Origin: Leguminivora glycinivorella | Taxonomy: Eukaryota; Arthropoda; Insecta; Lepidoptera; Tortricidae | Direction: 5' to 3' | DNA length: 64,000 nucleotides | Assembly (NCBI RefSeq): GCF_023078275.1 | Contig: NC_062971.1 | Coordinates: forward strand, 19,530,001-19,594,000 | Shown here: positions 1-11,404 of the stretch, one piece after another | Position numbering within the stretch: position 1 is the first letter of the stretch | How the letters are laid out: every line of letters starts with the position of its first letter | Notes under the pieces: generated by a model | Told to the model about the DNA's origin: nothing | What the model saw: the letters and a program-made list of their open reading frames with translations, nothing else | Databases searched by the model: none | Position numbers and translations under genes: made by a program

Positions 1-414
1 TTATTCTAGGGCCGACAAGATTATGCCTAGAAGAATTGTGTCCTCTAGACAAGTAATCTTGTTGTAAATGACCATTGTTTAGAGAAACGACGTGAGTATT
101 ACACTGGTTAAACCGTAAAAATGAACACTCCGATAGCTGAAAGTCTCAACCAGTATACGTAGTTACGTTACTTTTTGTAAACACGTCTTTAATTATGAAA
201 ATGTTAATATATCTATTGTAAATATTGTAATTTATATCTTTTATGTTTAGCACGTGTACTGAACTACATTTTAATCTAATTTGCATATATTATGAGAAAC
301 ACAGATTCTATTGTTTATTGTGACTGGCAGAGCAGATACAATAGCTTTTTTTATAATCCATAACTCACATGGAATCAATGTAATCAGATCAATATGTAAT
401 AAGATATTTTTCCC

Positions 415-560
415 CTCAAATGCAAATGTAACTATTTTACTTCTCGTGTGTAGAAAAACTGGCCAAGTTCAGGATTCTATTCTTTTCACTTGCTCGTTTT
501 TCAATTCCACACTCGGCGTTAAAATACAACTTTGCACCCTTGTATAACAAATAACTATTT
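415..560 (+). repeat. Fragment of dispersed repeat family R1
   Basis: This stretch nearly matches part of 50155-50330, including the words TTTTACTTCTCGTGTGT, AAGTTCAGGATTCTATTC, TTCAATTCCACACTCGGCG and CCTTGTATAACAAATAACT. The copy at 50 kb has an extra hairpin-forming segment (CGAACCACTCGCTTCGCTCGTG) that is deleted here. No coding capacity is visible. The family is not identified further. Confidence 0.7.
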
Positions 561-944
561 CGAGCAAGTGGTTTTGATATTAATACTTTTTGATAGGGAA
601 TGTCAGTTACATACAAATGTTATTTCTTTTTCTCAAACATGCAATGAAATATTGTCTTTACGTTCCTTAAAATGGGCTGGGAAGTATCGCTTTTTGGGCG
701 CAACAACACGAGAGGACTGTAAAGGGATTTCATATTATTTTTTAGGCCTAGGCCTGCAAAGTAACTTTTTTTATAAAATATTGTCCTTTAGAGCATTTTT
801 TTTATTTCATTGTATGTTTGAGAAAAGCACTATACATGCCTCGGCGTGAAAACGGATTCCCGGCCTCGTATCCCTCTCCGGTATATACCCACTTGGCCGG
901 AAATCCTCATTTTCCCGGCCTCTGATGTAATGTACTATTTATCC

Positions 945-1165
945 TATTGGGCCTAATATTGATACCCGAGAGCAAGGGAAAGATTTCAATATTGAATCAC
1001 GAGTGTAGTGGTTCGAACTTCGAACAGTGGAATCTTGAGCGTTGCGAGGATTTCAAAGCACGAAGGATAAATAAATTTTGCCACCGAGTGAAACGTAACA
1101 ATTTCCACGCAAGCATTTCAAGCAAGAGAGCCTTTACCTGCAGGCCTCTACAGTCCTTGCATTAT
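945..1165 (-). repeat. Diverged, inverted copy of repeat family R1
   Basis: Words such as GTGGTTCGAACTTCGAACAGTGGAATC, TTGCGAGGATTTCAAAGCACGA and CACCGAGTGAAACG correspond in reverse complement to the R1 copy at 49.9-50.3 kb. Divergence is much greater than in the other copies, so the limits are approximate. Confidence 0.4.
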
Positions 1166-4063
1166 AACTAATTACGTAGGAATTTAGATAACTGCAGCCA
1201 AGCTAGAGATTTTTTACGCTTTCAGCATATCTATAATAATACGCGACAAGTAAATGTAAAAATAATGTTTAAAATGCCCGTGAAACTCACTTAACAATAC
1301 CTTTTAAACGACAAGGCGTGGACATGTAGTTAATTAAAATCTGTTTGGAATCGTAATAATTAGTCAAACACGTCTGAATAGGTACATATAGGTACCTACT
1401 ACTAGAGGCAAGTGCATTGAAAACATCGTCCGTACATGTAGATACCATGTTTGCACTTAAAATGACCTCTGATAATATTTTGGTAAGTATCAAACTATAT
1501 GTTAGGTATTAGGTACATAAATATAATGTAGAACTCCATATTGAGCTCCAATAAATACACTCATACTTACAGATAAAATTTAGATATTAGATTGTGTCAC
1601 AAGTGAGCAAAATAACATATTTACCTACGACGAGGGTGTTTATTGAATCTTGATCAAAGCGAGGGATTCTAAAATATAATCCTGGGCTTAGTTCGAAATT
1701 AGAGTGTTGACATTGTCATTGTCACCACATGGTGGAAATAATTTTTAGAATCCTGAGCGTATTTTTTAAGACTGTGTGTGGCAAGCCTAAGAATCAAGAA
1801 GAAAAATCTATTTGGGTGCGTTCCGTTTCACGCGTTTTGAGATTGCAATGTTACTTAAGGTGCGTTCTGAATAAGTACAGTGGAAAAGTCAAAAATACAA
1901 TTTCTTGTAAGTATGATTTCAAGTGTTTTATGGTAAACGTCATGTTATAAAATTGTTTGAATTTAATGTTTTTAGTCGGATACAATTCGATATGAAATTG
2001 TTTTTACGTTTACATCACATGATTTGTTAAGACAATTTAAGCACAGGGAGAAAATTGTCCTGTCTGGGACATGCCTTTACAAGAAATTATATTTAAAAAA
2101 GTAGCTAATGACACGTTCGGATTTCAAATATTCTTTGCACTCTTGTGGATAAAATGCGATTTTACTATCTGTTTTTAAAGAATAAAATAGTCCTCTCCGA
2201 GCTAGTGAGGTGAAAAATATTTTAATGTTTTTCTTAATCACGAACTTTTACGATTCTAATAGGAGAAAAATCGTTGCGTAATTTTATTTTTCCAATCCGT
2301 TACCATTAATTAACACTGTACCTACGGCAGTCTTAAAATGAGAGAAGTATTATTAGATAAGTATATATCGAAAGATCTAATAGTTACTTCGAGTAGGAAA
2401 AACATAAAATTTACCCACCTTACCTTAGAAAAAAGCTTTTCTCACGACAATGCCCTTTTGCTATCATAAGTCAAATGCTACTTTTCATATCACTTATGAG
2501 AAAATAGTTACTTGTTTTACACGGGGAAATGACCTATAGGTACTGGCCTGAAGTTCTATTACAAAGTCAAGATGTCGGTCAGTCTAGCTAGTGCACGGTT
2601 TTGGAATATTGCGTGATTAAAAAATAACGAGATAAGCATATTATTAGTTACTGAATGCAAAATAAGCTAAGTGTTGTCATTGTTAGGTATTTTATTACAG
2701 ATTAAATAAATATTCGTAGAGTAGACTGATAAAAGTAATAAATGTATATGACTCAAGTTGGTATCTACCCGATTGCTCAATGAAGGGTTTATCATGATAA
2801 TGTTTATGAGAGTCATCGAACTATATGTGTATCTTTTGAAGAAGTATGATTGTCTGTCATTTGATGGTGTTGAATAAGTAGGTGGGTATGTTTTTGTCCA
2901 CAATTTTTTTTAATAATACCTATCGCATTTAGGTACTTATCAATAGAACATTTGCAATCAAGAAATCAAGATCAATTCTCAAGTGGCTACGATCTAGTCA
3001 AATTATCTACCTACTTACAATATTTGGATGCAGCTAAACTAGTCTACCTACAATTATAGTATGTACCTATATGTATAGTGCAACGAGGAGCAGAAGTAGA
3101 ATATTGCTAAAGTGAGTAGGTATGTTAAATCCCAACTTGAGTTTGCAAAATTCTTGGGCCCGAGTTAAACACAATATTTTTCAAAAAAAGTTAAATACGG
3201 TACCTACTAGAAAATTCATAACTACTTACCTAGATTTTTTATATAACTCCCGCTCCGCCTGCGTGCAACTGCACATTTACTGTGGGAGTGGGATGAAAAA
3301 GCTTATAAATACCTACTTACCTATGCATCAGTACCTGGGCGACTATTCGATTCCCTCCGGACTCCTTAGTTTTATGTCAGGTGACTAAGTTGATAGTTGA
3401 ACACTCATCCTATACCAAATGAAGAACGGAAAATCTTATTAGCTCAGTAAATGGCGACCAATTTTCAATTTCAGGGATGAAAGGTTGCCTGAAAGGCATA
3501 TACAGTGCCTTTCATTCGAGTTAATCACTGTTATCCATTATGAATAAAAAATTTTTTGGAAACGCGTCTTGTAATAAAAAAATACGTTTAAATGTCTTAG
3601 TAGAACTTCTGTAACTTTTGTCATCAAATTTACATGAAGAATATTCTTGCACAGTTAAGTACCTAATTGTGTTTGTTTACAATTCGTTAAATGCCTAAAA
3701 ATAGTCTATAGTAGTAGGTAGATATAAATTTTTGGTACCTTTAAAGTAACTGTTAATTTCAATCACCATTTTTTTTGTAGAAGGTAATATAATTATACTT
3801 TAGTGCGTGTTAGGTGCATAACCAGCAAGCATCCAGTGGGCTATTGATATGGATATATCAAGTGGACAAAAAGTAAAAAAAAATCTTGTTTACATAAATT
3901 ATTTGCAGTAATTTTTATTAATAAAATACTTTCGTTCACAAACAGTCACTAGAATTGCATCAGTATAGGACAACAACCCTGACAGATATTAATACATATA
4001 AATTAGCTACAGGATAAAGTAAAAGATATGATACACGTTAAACTTCCGTGAGACATATTCAAA

Positions 4064-4227
4064 TAATTAATTGAAATACGGTTGTACTCACGTTATTATA
4101 TCGCTATTGCTGCGACATGTTTCGGGCCAATTCGGAGGCCCCTCTTCAGGCGTATATGAGTTCACGCGACGGCTAGACGCAGAAAAGCGATATAATAACG
4201 TGAGTACAACCGTATTTCAATTAATTA
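4064..4227. mobile_element. Foldback MITE with 42 bp perfect inverted repeats
   Basis: Positions 4064-4105 and 4186-4227 are perfect reverse complements over 42 bp, around an 80 bp centre containing CATGTTTCGGGCCAATTCGG. The ends are rich in TAATTAATTG. A 12 bp direct repeat, AAAAGATATGAT, lies at 4021-4032 and 4227-4238. The right copy abuts the element but the left is 31 bp away, so it may or may not be a target duplication. There is no coding frame, so the element is non-autonomous. It may lie in or just beyond the 3' UTR of the cornichon gene. Confidence 0.75.
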
Positions 4228-4827
4228 AAAGATATGATGTTATTATTAATTATATTCACACTGACACAATTGTAACTCAACACCCTCATTAAATGTTGCT
4301 TTTGACATATTGCATTGCAATGAATAAATTCAATGTTCAGATTTTATTAAGTACTTAATGACAATATGATTCTTCTAATTTTATTTGATCCATAATATAT
4401 TTATGTTATAGAAAATAACAAAATATTTTCATAAAAAGTGTTAATTTACAATAGATTGAAAATATTGCCTTGGATAGAATTGATAATACTATTAGTTTTA
4501 ACTTTTAAGCATACTTTTAAATTTATGTAAATTTGCTATCAGGCAGTGAATACATATCTAAATACTCTAAATCCTTCCACCAATCTACTCTGTTTTCAAC
4601 AGTTACTATGAGACATTTAAGTCTAACTGTTTTTATTTCTGACTCAATGGGGAGCTTTAAAAAAAAAGTAGCATCACAGATCTCACAATAGATATGAGTA
4701 AAATGATGTATTTTTCTGTCAGGGTGTTGAAACCTTTTTCACAAATTTGTTCCTCTTACTATTTGACTTAAGGATTGCTAATTATAAACAACAGTAAACC
4801 TCTTAATATTAGGGACTGCCATCCAAA
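4228..4827 (-). other. Probable 3' UTR region of the cornichon gene
   Basis: This is AT-rich sequence directly downstream (minus strand) of the cornichon stop codon, with no coding sequence. Minus-strand AATAAA hexamers (TTTATT on the plus strand) occur at 4343-4348 and 4380-4385 and are candidate polyadenylation signals about 450-490 nt after the stop. The sequence does not show which, if either, is used. Confidence 0.35.
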
Positions 4828-6271
4828 TTATGCTGCAATCAGCACCACAATCATTCTGTAAAATAAGAGAAGAATATGGTTATTTGCAAGTGAAGGGAAA
4901 TAGCAAAAATACTTACTTTGTTGCTACTTTAAGATTTGCTTGTATATTAATTGTCAATGCATCTTAATAGCAAGCAACAAAGGGAGATGGCTTGCTGGCA
5001 CTGACACTGATTGTTTCCAGAGGCTGGAGACGGGAAAAGGCATTTGAGGGGTTAATCAAAGGATTAGACCGTCAAATGACATCCTAGATCCATTACAGAC
5101 AATTTGGACTTTAATGAACAAATCAATGGTTATTAGCAAATTTTAGACATCTGTGTTCCAGGGGTTTGTGCCCCGCTATTAGCACACTGAATCTTATATC
5201 TAGGCAAACCATTAAATACTCAACTACTTATACAGTTGTTCATTAACTGTATGAGCATCTAGCATAGTGCTTTAACCTCTCACTTGCTGCGATTATTTTT
5301 TTCATTTGTATGCGGATTCACATTCCGGCATACGAGAAAATAAAAGTTATCTAAGAATCATAAGGAATGAATTTATTGTGAAGCAATTTTAAGATAAACA
5401 CTTACAGAAAACAGTTTCTTCTACCAAACTATAATTAAAAGGTAAATTATGAGACAAATATGACAGACTGTTTAGAATTTATTTTCATGAAGTCAAACAG
5501 AAGTTTCACTCTTTCAAAAGTATTTCATTCCAGAGAAAAGTGATAAAACCATTCTAAATTAAACATTGATGCTTACTTGTGTATTCAAATGGTTTTGGTA
5601 TGTAATAAATTAAACGGAGCAATAAAACAATGTGGCTGCAATCCAACTCTTAATTGTTGAATGTGCAATTAATAAGGCTATTCATCATTCATGCCATACT
5701 TACCCATATAGGTATAAAAAGAATGACAAGAGGTAGAACGCCAATTTGATCCAGCCTTCTCGTTGACAAACTGTCAGAACATCTGCATTCATTATGCTTG
5801 TGGGGTCATACAGGCCAGGCCCTGACATCACTGGCCGCGTGCGGTATCTGCATTGTAAAATAACAAACACATTACTCATACCACCGAAGGTAAATCTTTA
5901 ATTAGCATTTTCGTCAACATAACCTAAATCTCCACTAACCTGTGTATATGATACAGAATCAAAGGCACGTTTATCAACAGCGAAAACCATTCTCCCGATA
6001 ACAGGAACAACACGTTTATAAACAAGTGCAAGAGGTATTCTGGCAGGACTAGCTGGAAACAAATTAAATAGGTTAAAACAAAGTCATCATCCAGGGTATC
6101 TCATAAGAAACACATACGTACTGGGTTGAGGCTGTTACATTGATCTATAGGGTTTTTATAATCCGTTTTAAGTTCGTCAAAAGCTATCACATGGAAAATT
6201 GAAAAAAATATCAGGAATGCATCTATTATAAGGGCTATAATATAAGAAAAAGCAGGAAAGCTAAACGCCAT
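4828..6271 (-). CDS. cni: Cornichon family ER cargo receptor, complete, 4 exons
   Basis: Coding exons on the minus strand are 6271-6122, 6052-5940, 5847-5704 and 4855-4828 (TAA at 4830-4828). They join in frame through GT..AG introns to give 144 aa, the usual cornichon length. The start [10 protein letters not shown] at 6271 has a good context (AAAATGG). An in-frame ATG at 6316 would add 15 residues but the family start is the inner one. Residues 8-30 are the first membrane segment, followed by the conserved [20 protein letters not shown] and LVLPEY. Residues about 55-80 and 120-142 are further hydrophobic segments, with the family signature [13 protein letters not shown] between them. Known role: an ER membrane adaptor that loads cargo (TGF-alpha-like ligands such as Gurken in flies; AMPA receptors in vertebrates) into COPII vesicles. 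The C terminus (GMIVVLIAA) differs somewhat from the YGMVYSL-type ending I recall. The orthologue call is firm; specific cargo is inference. Confidence 0.96.
4856..5703 (-). other. Intron 3 of cornichon
   Basis: The donor is GG|GTAAGT at 5704/5703 and the acceptor TTTTACAG precedes 4855. At 848 bp this is the longest intron of the gene. A GC-richer patch at about 4975-5060 (GGCTGGAGACGGGAAAAGGC) looks like a repeat fragment. I see no coding sequence. Confidence 0.7.
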
Positions 6272-6985
6272 TTTGACAAAACTAATTGACAACAGAAATG
6301 TCAACTGAATTGTCATGCGCTATGCCCAATTGCCATTGCCCATAAGCTGCTCTGTAGATTACGATTTTCTTGTTTATGGAGTAGTTTAAGCCTGGTTTGC
6401 ATTGGCGGACAAGTGGATTTTTCATGTTTAAATGTCGTATGTTTAGCAAATTAATGACTAGTGATTTTTCCTCGGTACTCTTTTTTAATAGTTTTATTTA
6501 GTTCACCTAACTAAACTCGTTAAAAGTGAAATAATCATGAAAAAATTGGTTGTCTGTAAAGTCGGTTTACGGACGGTAGTTTAACGTGATAACGTCAAAC
6601 ATTACAGTAGTATAGACAGGGGCGGTCAGAGTATAGCCACAGAATATATAATAGTACAAGTACAGAAGGCCCACTGCTTTGATGTTCACGACATGCCGCC
6701 TTTTTAAATGCCTACAAAATTCTAACAAAGAAACGAGCCGCTTAATACTCAGATAAAATGTTATACTATTATATTCAAGTCGTGGGTACTTTCTAGGTAT
6801 AAATATATAGTATTTATAAATTTTTGTTTAAGTTCCAATATCACAAGCCTTATTGAATCTTTTCGGGGCCTTAATCAATAGTAGATCTGTGTAAACATGT
6901 CCCATGGTATTTATTTTATTCATGATATCTATTTAACTAAGCATTATTAGCCATTCCACACGCGGACATCGCATATGAACCTTAA
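6272..6985. other. Upstream region of cornichon
   Basis: The 5' UTR and promoter of the minus-strand cornichon gene must lie here, but I cannot place a TATA box or initiator with confidence. The remainder is AT-rich sequence without a gene, up to the GC-rich 5' part of the LINE that begins near 7000. Confidence 0.4.
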
Positions 6986-6999
6986 AAAAAACTCGCGAC

Positions 7000-9900
7000 G
7001 TAAAGTAACATTAGAAAGTGCGAACGTGCGTTCCGTGAGAACGCGCGCCACCCCTGATTAGGCCGCGAACTCGCGGCCGCCGGCATGTACTTGTAGCGCG
7101 GCGATAGAATCGCGGAGTGAGCCGCCCTTGGTATAGCAAAAGGGGCCCGATTCTGGGACTTTTCTCTTTCGTCCTCTAGCCAGTACGACTCCTTGAGCGA
7201 TGCTTCAGATCTGCCAGACTTAAGTGATCGGTTGCACTGCACTTTTCAATCCGCCGTAAAAAACTTTAACGTTGTTCACATTAATGCACAGAGCATTCCT
7301 GCTCATTTTCCTGATTTGCTTGCCACGTTTAGCACAAAGAACATTCACGCCATCTTGATCTCCGAAACATGGTTGAAACCATCGCTTCCATCTACCCTCT
7401 ATCCATTACCGGGTTACCGTTTATTTCGTAATGACAGGACGGGTACTAGGAACGGTGGAAACAACATAGTTCGAGGTGGTGGTGTTGCCATATACATTAG
7501 AGGTGATTTTTCTTGTCAAGTGGTTTCTCAATCCCCAACTACCTATTCCAACTCGCCGGAATATTTATTTCTTAATGTCACTTTACATCATAGTAAAGTA
7601 CTCTTAGGAGTCTTCTACAGCCCTTCCTCTAATGTTAACTTCTTTGACGTTCTCGACAATGAATTAGCAACTCTTGCCCCGCAATTCGATCATTCCGTTG
7701 TAACGGGTGATTTCAATACCTGCCTAGTAAAAAACGACCACCGAACTGTGAAGCTTCAGCAACTCGCTACTTCTTTAAATTTTCATATTTTACCTCTTGG
7801 CCCCACTCATTTCCCTCACAACGGTCCTCCATCCCTTTTGGATTTAATCTTGACTTCTTCCCCTAATCTTGTATCATTTCATGGCCAATTTAATGCAGCA
7901 GCTTTTTCAAACCATGACCTTATTTATGCTTCTTTTAAAATTCGCCCCCCCAAACGCCGGCACAAAATAGTTATGCGACGCAATCTTCAGAATGTGGATC
8001 GACAGGCGCTTCTCGCTGACCTAAATAAGATATGTTGGAAGGATTTGGAAGAGGCCCCTGACGTAGACTTGAAGATAGATACTTTTAATAGTTTGTTGCT
8101 TGCGGCTTTTGACAAACACGCTCCTTTAACACCGATGCGTGTTAAACATCTCCCTGCGCCATGGCTTACCCCGGACATCAAGGAACTGATGGCGAAAAGG
8201 AATCGCGCTCGAATAAAGCTTAGACATAAGCCTTCAGAGACCAACCATCAAAATTATGTTAAGCTACGAAACCGCTGCAATAGGGCTTGCAGAGATGCTA
8301 GGCGTAGGCACATTTATAAAACAATTGACGAATGTCCCCCCACTAGGTTATGGAGCTTCCTGAAGTCCCTCGGGGTAGGCAAAGCTCCGAATGATTTTGC
8401 GAATGTCCCAGACCTTGACAATATTAATCTGCACTTTAGCTCGTCGCCCGTTAATCTTAACCCTGCTACAAAAGAAAAATCTTTAGCTCTTCTAGCTAAC
8501 TCCCGGCACCCAAACTGTACTACCTTTGAGCTTGGTAATATCTCACCCGAAGAAACACATGCTATTCTCAAGTCACTTAAAACGAAAGCCGTTGGGGAGG
8601 ATAATCTTAGTTTAGATATGATTATGCTCGTAGCAGACTTTATCTCCCCCATCATATCTCATATTATTAATTTTTCCTTTTCGTCTGGTATGTTTCCTTC
8701 TATCTGGAAACTCGCGAGTGTAATTCCTCTCCCAAAAGTCTCCAACCCTTCTTCTATCTCCGAATTTCGTCCTATCTCTATTCTGCCTATTCTCTCCAAG
8801 GTTATTGAACACTTTGTTAATCGACGCCTTACTTCACATCTCAACCAAAATAACCTTTTTAATCCACTTCAGTCGGGTTTCCGCCCCGGGCATAGCACAG
8901 TCACAGCATTGGTTAAGGTCACTGACGATATTCGTTGTAATATTGAAAATAAAAAGGTCACTATCTTGGTTCTTTTGGACTTTAGTAGTGCCTTTAATAC
9001 GGTGGACTTCGATATACTTCTTGCGTTTCTTAATAATCTTAATTTTTCCCCTATATCTCTGTCCTGGTTCCGTAGTTACCTTTTTGGGAGGCGGCAGCGA
9101 GTCCGGATTGATGACAAGGTCTCCGAATGGACTGAACTTTTGGCCGGTGTCCCCCAGGGAGGTGTACTGTCACCATTACTATTTTCCATTTTTATTGATA
9201 GCATTACTAAGCGTTTGAAATCCTCGTATCACCTTTATGCGGACGATTTACAAATATATTCAGCGTCCAACCTTGACGACGTCAGTTCTCTAGTAGGCCA
9301 AATTAACTCTGACTTGGAAGCAATAAGTGAATGGGCATCATCGTTTGGGCTAAAAGTTAACACCGCAAAGTCGCAAGCAATAATCATTGGTAGTCCTTAC
9401 TCCATCTCCATACTGCCTCACCAGGTTCTACCAGATATATTGTTCGAGGGAACTCCGATTCCGTTCTCTTCCACTGTCAAAAACCTCGGTATTGTTATGG
9501 ACCAAACGCTTTCATGGGACCCTCAAGTCTCCGAAATAAGTCGTAAGATTTTTGCCTCTCTACATTCCCTCAAGCGTCTGCAAAACTTCCTCCCGCATCA
9601 GACTAAGGTTATGTTGGCTCAGTCTCTTTTACTTCCTCTTCTCGATTATGCCGATATTTCTTTTCTCGATCTAAGACAGGAACTGCTTGACAAACTTGAA
9701 CGCCTCCAGAACGTGTGCATAAGATTTATATTCGGGCTAAAGAAATTCGACCATGTTTCCCTCTTTCGCAGTCAACTCAAGTGGCTTCCCATCCGCCGTC
9801 GCAGGGATCTGCATATTCTTTCTCTCCTATTTAATGTCCTTTTTAATCCTTCGTCTCCTCTTTATCTTTCACAAAAATTTAAATTTATGGCGGACGGTAG

Positions 9901-10438
9901 TGGCCATCGTCTACGTTCTAGTTCTAATCTTGCACTGGCAACACCTCATCATAAATCCCGTGCGTATAGTAAATCTTTTGCAGTGCGAGCGGTTCAACTT
10001 TGGAATGAGTTGCTTCCGTCCTTAAGGAAATCGCAGTCCGTGGCCTCGCTCAAGGGGCAGTTAAAAAAGCTGTGGCTATCGGAACATGGATGACTTGTTT
10101 GTAACTAGTTATAGATACTATATATAAATATATATTTATTTACTATATATATTGTTATATATTCTTTATATTTGATGTACCTTTTATTCCAATTTTATTT
10201 TATTATTTTTTGTTTTAGTCTCTTTTATATTTTTATGGGCTTTCCTATAAACTGTTGTACTAAGTGCTATATTTGTCTACCATTCTTCATCACATTTCAC
10301 CTACTCAAAGGTTAGCTGGAAGAAATCCCTTAAAGGGATAAGTTCGCCTTTGTACTGTCTATCCTGTGTCATATTTGTGTTTTGTGTTTTGTACAATAAA
10401 GAGTTTATACATACATACATACATACATACATACATAC
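7000..10438 (+). mobile_element. Non-LTR retrotransposon (LINE, CR1/Jockey-like), near-complete EN-RT unit
   Basis: A GC-rich 5' segment (about 7000-7190, with CGCGGCCGCCGG and TAGCGCGGCGATAGAATCGC) leads into one long reading frame. An AT-rich 3' UTR follows, with AATAAA at 10395-10400 and a short tandem tail of ATAC units at about 10407-10438. A tetranucleotide tail instead of poly(A) is typical of CR1/L2-like LINEs. No ORF1 is visible and I found no target duplication, so the copy may be 5'-truncated. The clade assignment is inference; the LINE identity is not. Confidence 0.9.
7193..10093 (+). CDS. LINE endonuclease/reverse transcriptase (ORF2-type), uninterrupted
   Basis: The frame is open for 966 codons with no internal stop. 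The apurinic-type endonuclease occupies roughly residues 25-260: HINAQSI, catalytic SETWL, GGVAIYIR, VTGDFN and FSNHDLIYA, with the final Asp-His pair as NHD. The reverse transcriptase (about 480-740) has FRPISILPILSKVIE, GFRPGHST, LLDFSSAFNTVD, GVPQGGVLSPLLF and the catalytic YADDLQIY. A C-terminal region (about 840-960) has LDKLERLQNVCIRFIFG and a terminal RAVQLWNELLPSLR block. No in-frame ATG precedes the endonuclease. The frame is open back to a stop at 7118-7120 and 7193 is a TTG, so the true start is unknown: a lost 5' end, a frameshift from ORF1, or non-ATG initiation. All catalytic motifs look intact, implying a recent insertion. Confidence 0.93.
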   Translation: MSDASDLPDLSDRLHCTFQSAVKNFNVVHINAQSIPAHFPDLLATFSTKNIHAILISETWLKPSLPSTLYPLPGYRLFRNDRTGTRNGGNNIVRGGGVAIYIRGDFSCQVVSQSPTTYSNSPEYLFLNVTLHHSKVLLGVFYSPSSNVNFFDVLDNELATLAPQFDHSVVTGDFNTCLVKNDHRTVKLQQLATSLNFHILPLGPTHFPHNGPPSLLDLILTSSPNLVSFHGQFNAAAFSNHDLIYASFKIRPPKRRHKIVMRRNLQNVDRQALLADLNKICWKDLEEAPDVDLKIDTFNSLLLAAFDKHAPLTPMRVKHLPAPWLTPDIKELMAKRNRARIKLRHKPSETNHQNYVKLRNRCNRACRDARRRHIYKTIDECPPTRLWSFLKSLGVGKAPNDFANVPDLDNINLHFSSSPVNLNPATKEKSLALLANSRHPNCTTFELGNISPEETHAILKSLKTKAVGEDNLSLDMIMLVADFISPIISHIINFSFSSGMFPSIWKLASVIPLPKVSNPSSISEFRPISILPILSKVIEHFVNRRLTSHLNQNNLFNPLQSGFRPGHSTVTALVKVTDDIRCNIENKKVTILVLLDFSSAFNTVDFDILLAFLNNLNFSPISLSWFRSYLFGRRQRVRIDDKVSEWTELLAGVPQGGVLSPLLFSIFIDSITKRLKSSYHLYADDLQIYSASNLDDVSSLVGQINSDLEAISEWASSFGLKVNTAKSQAIIIGSPYSISILPHQVLPDILFEGTPIPFSSTVKNLGIVMDQTLSWDPQVSEISRKIFASLHSLKRLQNFLPHQTKVMLAQSLLLPLLDYADISFLDLRQELLDKLERLQNVCIRFIFGLKKFDHVSLFRSQLKWLPIRRRRDLHILSLLFNVLFNPSSPLYLSQKFKFMADGSGHRLRSSSNLALATPHHKSRAYSKSFAVRAVQLWNELLPSLRKSQSVASLKGQLKKLWLSEHG

Positions 10439-10446
10439 TTTTTTCA

Positions 10447-11035
10447 CGTTTTTTTTTTATTTATTTATTTATTAAAAATACACAAAAGTTAACAGTATTT
10501 CACCAAAGCACTTATGTGGTAATATAATTATGTACATGTTAAATTGACATAAATAAAAGCAAACACACTTAAAAGTTAAACTATGGTTATTACATTAATC
10601 ACCTAAGGAGTGTAGAGTCTATGAACCTTAAGAGTTTTCTGTAAAACACACCAACACTATCAGCAAATATGTCAATATCGTCTGTCTCCAACATGATGCG
10701 GTTAAGAGCAGCTCGGGCTCGAGCGGTGCGCCGGCCGCCGCGAACAGGCGCCGCCGCCGCCGCGCCGGCACCGCGCCCGGCATGCCAACCACCACATTCG
10801 CTCTTGGCACTTGCAGCCCCATTCTCTCAAGCACGGATGCGTCATCTACTCTATGGTGAAACAGTTGGCGGTAATGCATAATATGCAGCAGTTTCCGTCT
10901 GGTTTCTAGAGTTTGAAGACCAACCATTCCTGTTACGAATAGAGATGGATACATATATGGGTAATATCCGTACAGTCGTTTGTAAATGTGCCTACAGAAC
11001 TTCCTCTGCACTCTTTCTAGCATAGTGTTTTGTTC
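10447..11035 (-). pseudogene. 5'-truncated LINE 3' end, frameshifted, minus strand
   Basis: Reading right to left, the frame starting near 11023 encodes LERVQRKFCRHIYKRLYGYY, then LETRRKLLHIMHYRQLFHHR and LERMGLQVPR. This is the C-terminal region of non-LTR reverse transcriptases. After a GC-rich low-complexity stretch (10720-10790, CGCCGCCGCCG on the plus strand) the coding sense moves to another frame, reading LNRIMLETDDIDIFADSVGV. A frameshift has therefore occurred. A T-run at 10449-10458 plus TTTA repeats is the poly(A) tail of the minus-strand transcript. It is a different LINE from the one at 7.0-10.4 kb and lies tail to tail with it. Confidence 0.85.
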
Positions 11036-11040
11036 TTATT

Positions 11041-11404
11041 AGAAATAATGCATTAAAATAAGCATCTTTTATAAATTAAAGTTTTTTTAAAACCTACTAA
11101 TTTAGGAGTTAGAGTGGTGCAAAGTTGCAAAATTTTCCCGTAGCATTACTAAGGCGCCAGAGACAGAAAGCGATATCGACGGAGCCCCGCTTATTACAGA
11201 AACTGCACAGAATAGGAGCCTTCGGCCGTTTGAAGATACCTAACGAACCTAACTTATACCTATATAAAAGTCGTCATTTTGTATCCTAGACCGTTTGCGA
11301 GACACGCGTTAATTTTATTAAAGTGCTAGTGCCATTTACTAATCTTAGAACCCTAATATTCGCAGCTGTGGTGCTTTACTCAGGCCACACGCTACAACCA
11401 TACC
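11041..11404. other. Non-coding stretch left of the 100 bp array
   Basis: No gene is seen. The end of the stretch (11364-11404, starting AGCTGTGGTGCTTTACTC) recurs as a diverged direct copy at 12441-12482 on the far side of the tandem array. This suggests the array sits inside, or expanded from, a larger repeated element. Confidence 0.5.

Larger units (their letters stand above)
1..4060. other. AT-rich stretch without a recognisable gene
   Basis: No open frame here looks like a conserved protein; the frames present are short and of low complexity. The only structure I can name is dispersed-repeat debris at about 415-560 and 945-1165, listed separately. A GC-richer patch at 855-930 has repeated CCGG-containing words and may be another repeat fragment. 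The rest, about 1170-4060, I read as unannotated intergenic sequence. The 3' UTR of the cornichon gene could reach its right edge. Confidence 0.5.

Noticed and set aside
10669..10881. Plus-strand Arg/Ala-rich frame
   Set aside because: It is the antisense shadow of the GC-rich stretch in the minus-strand LINE remnant.
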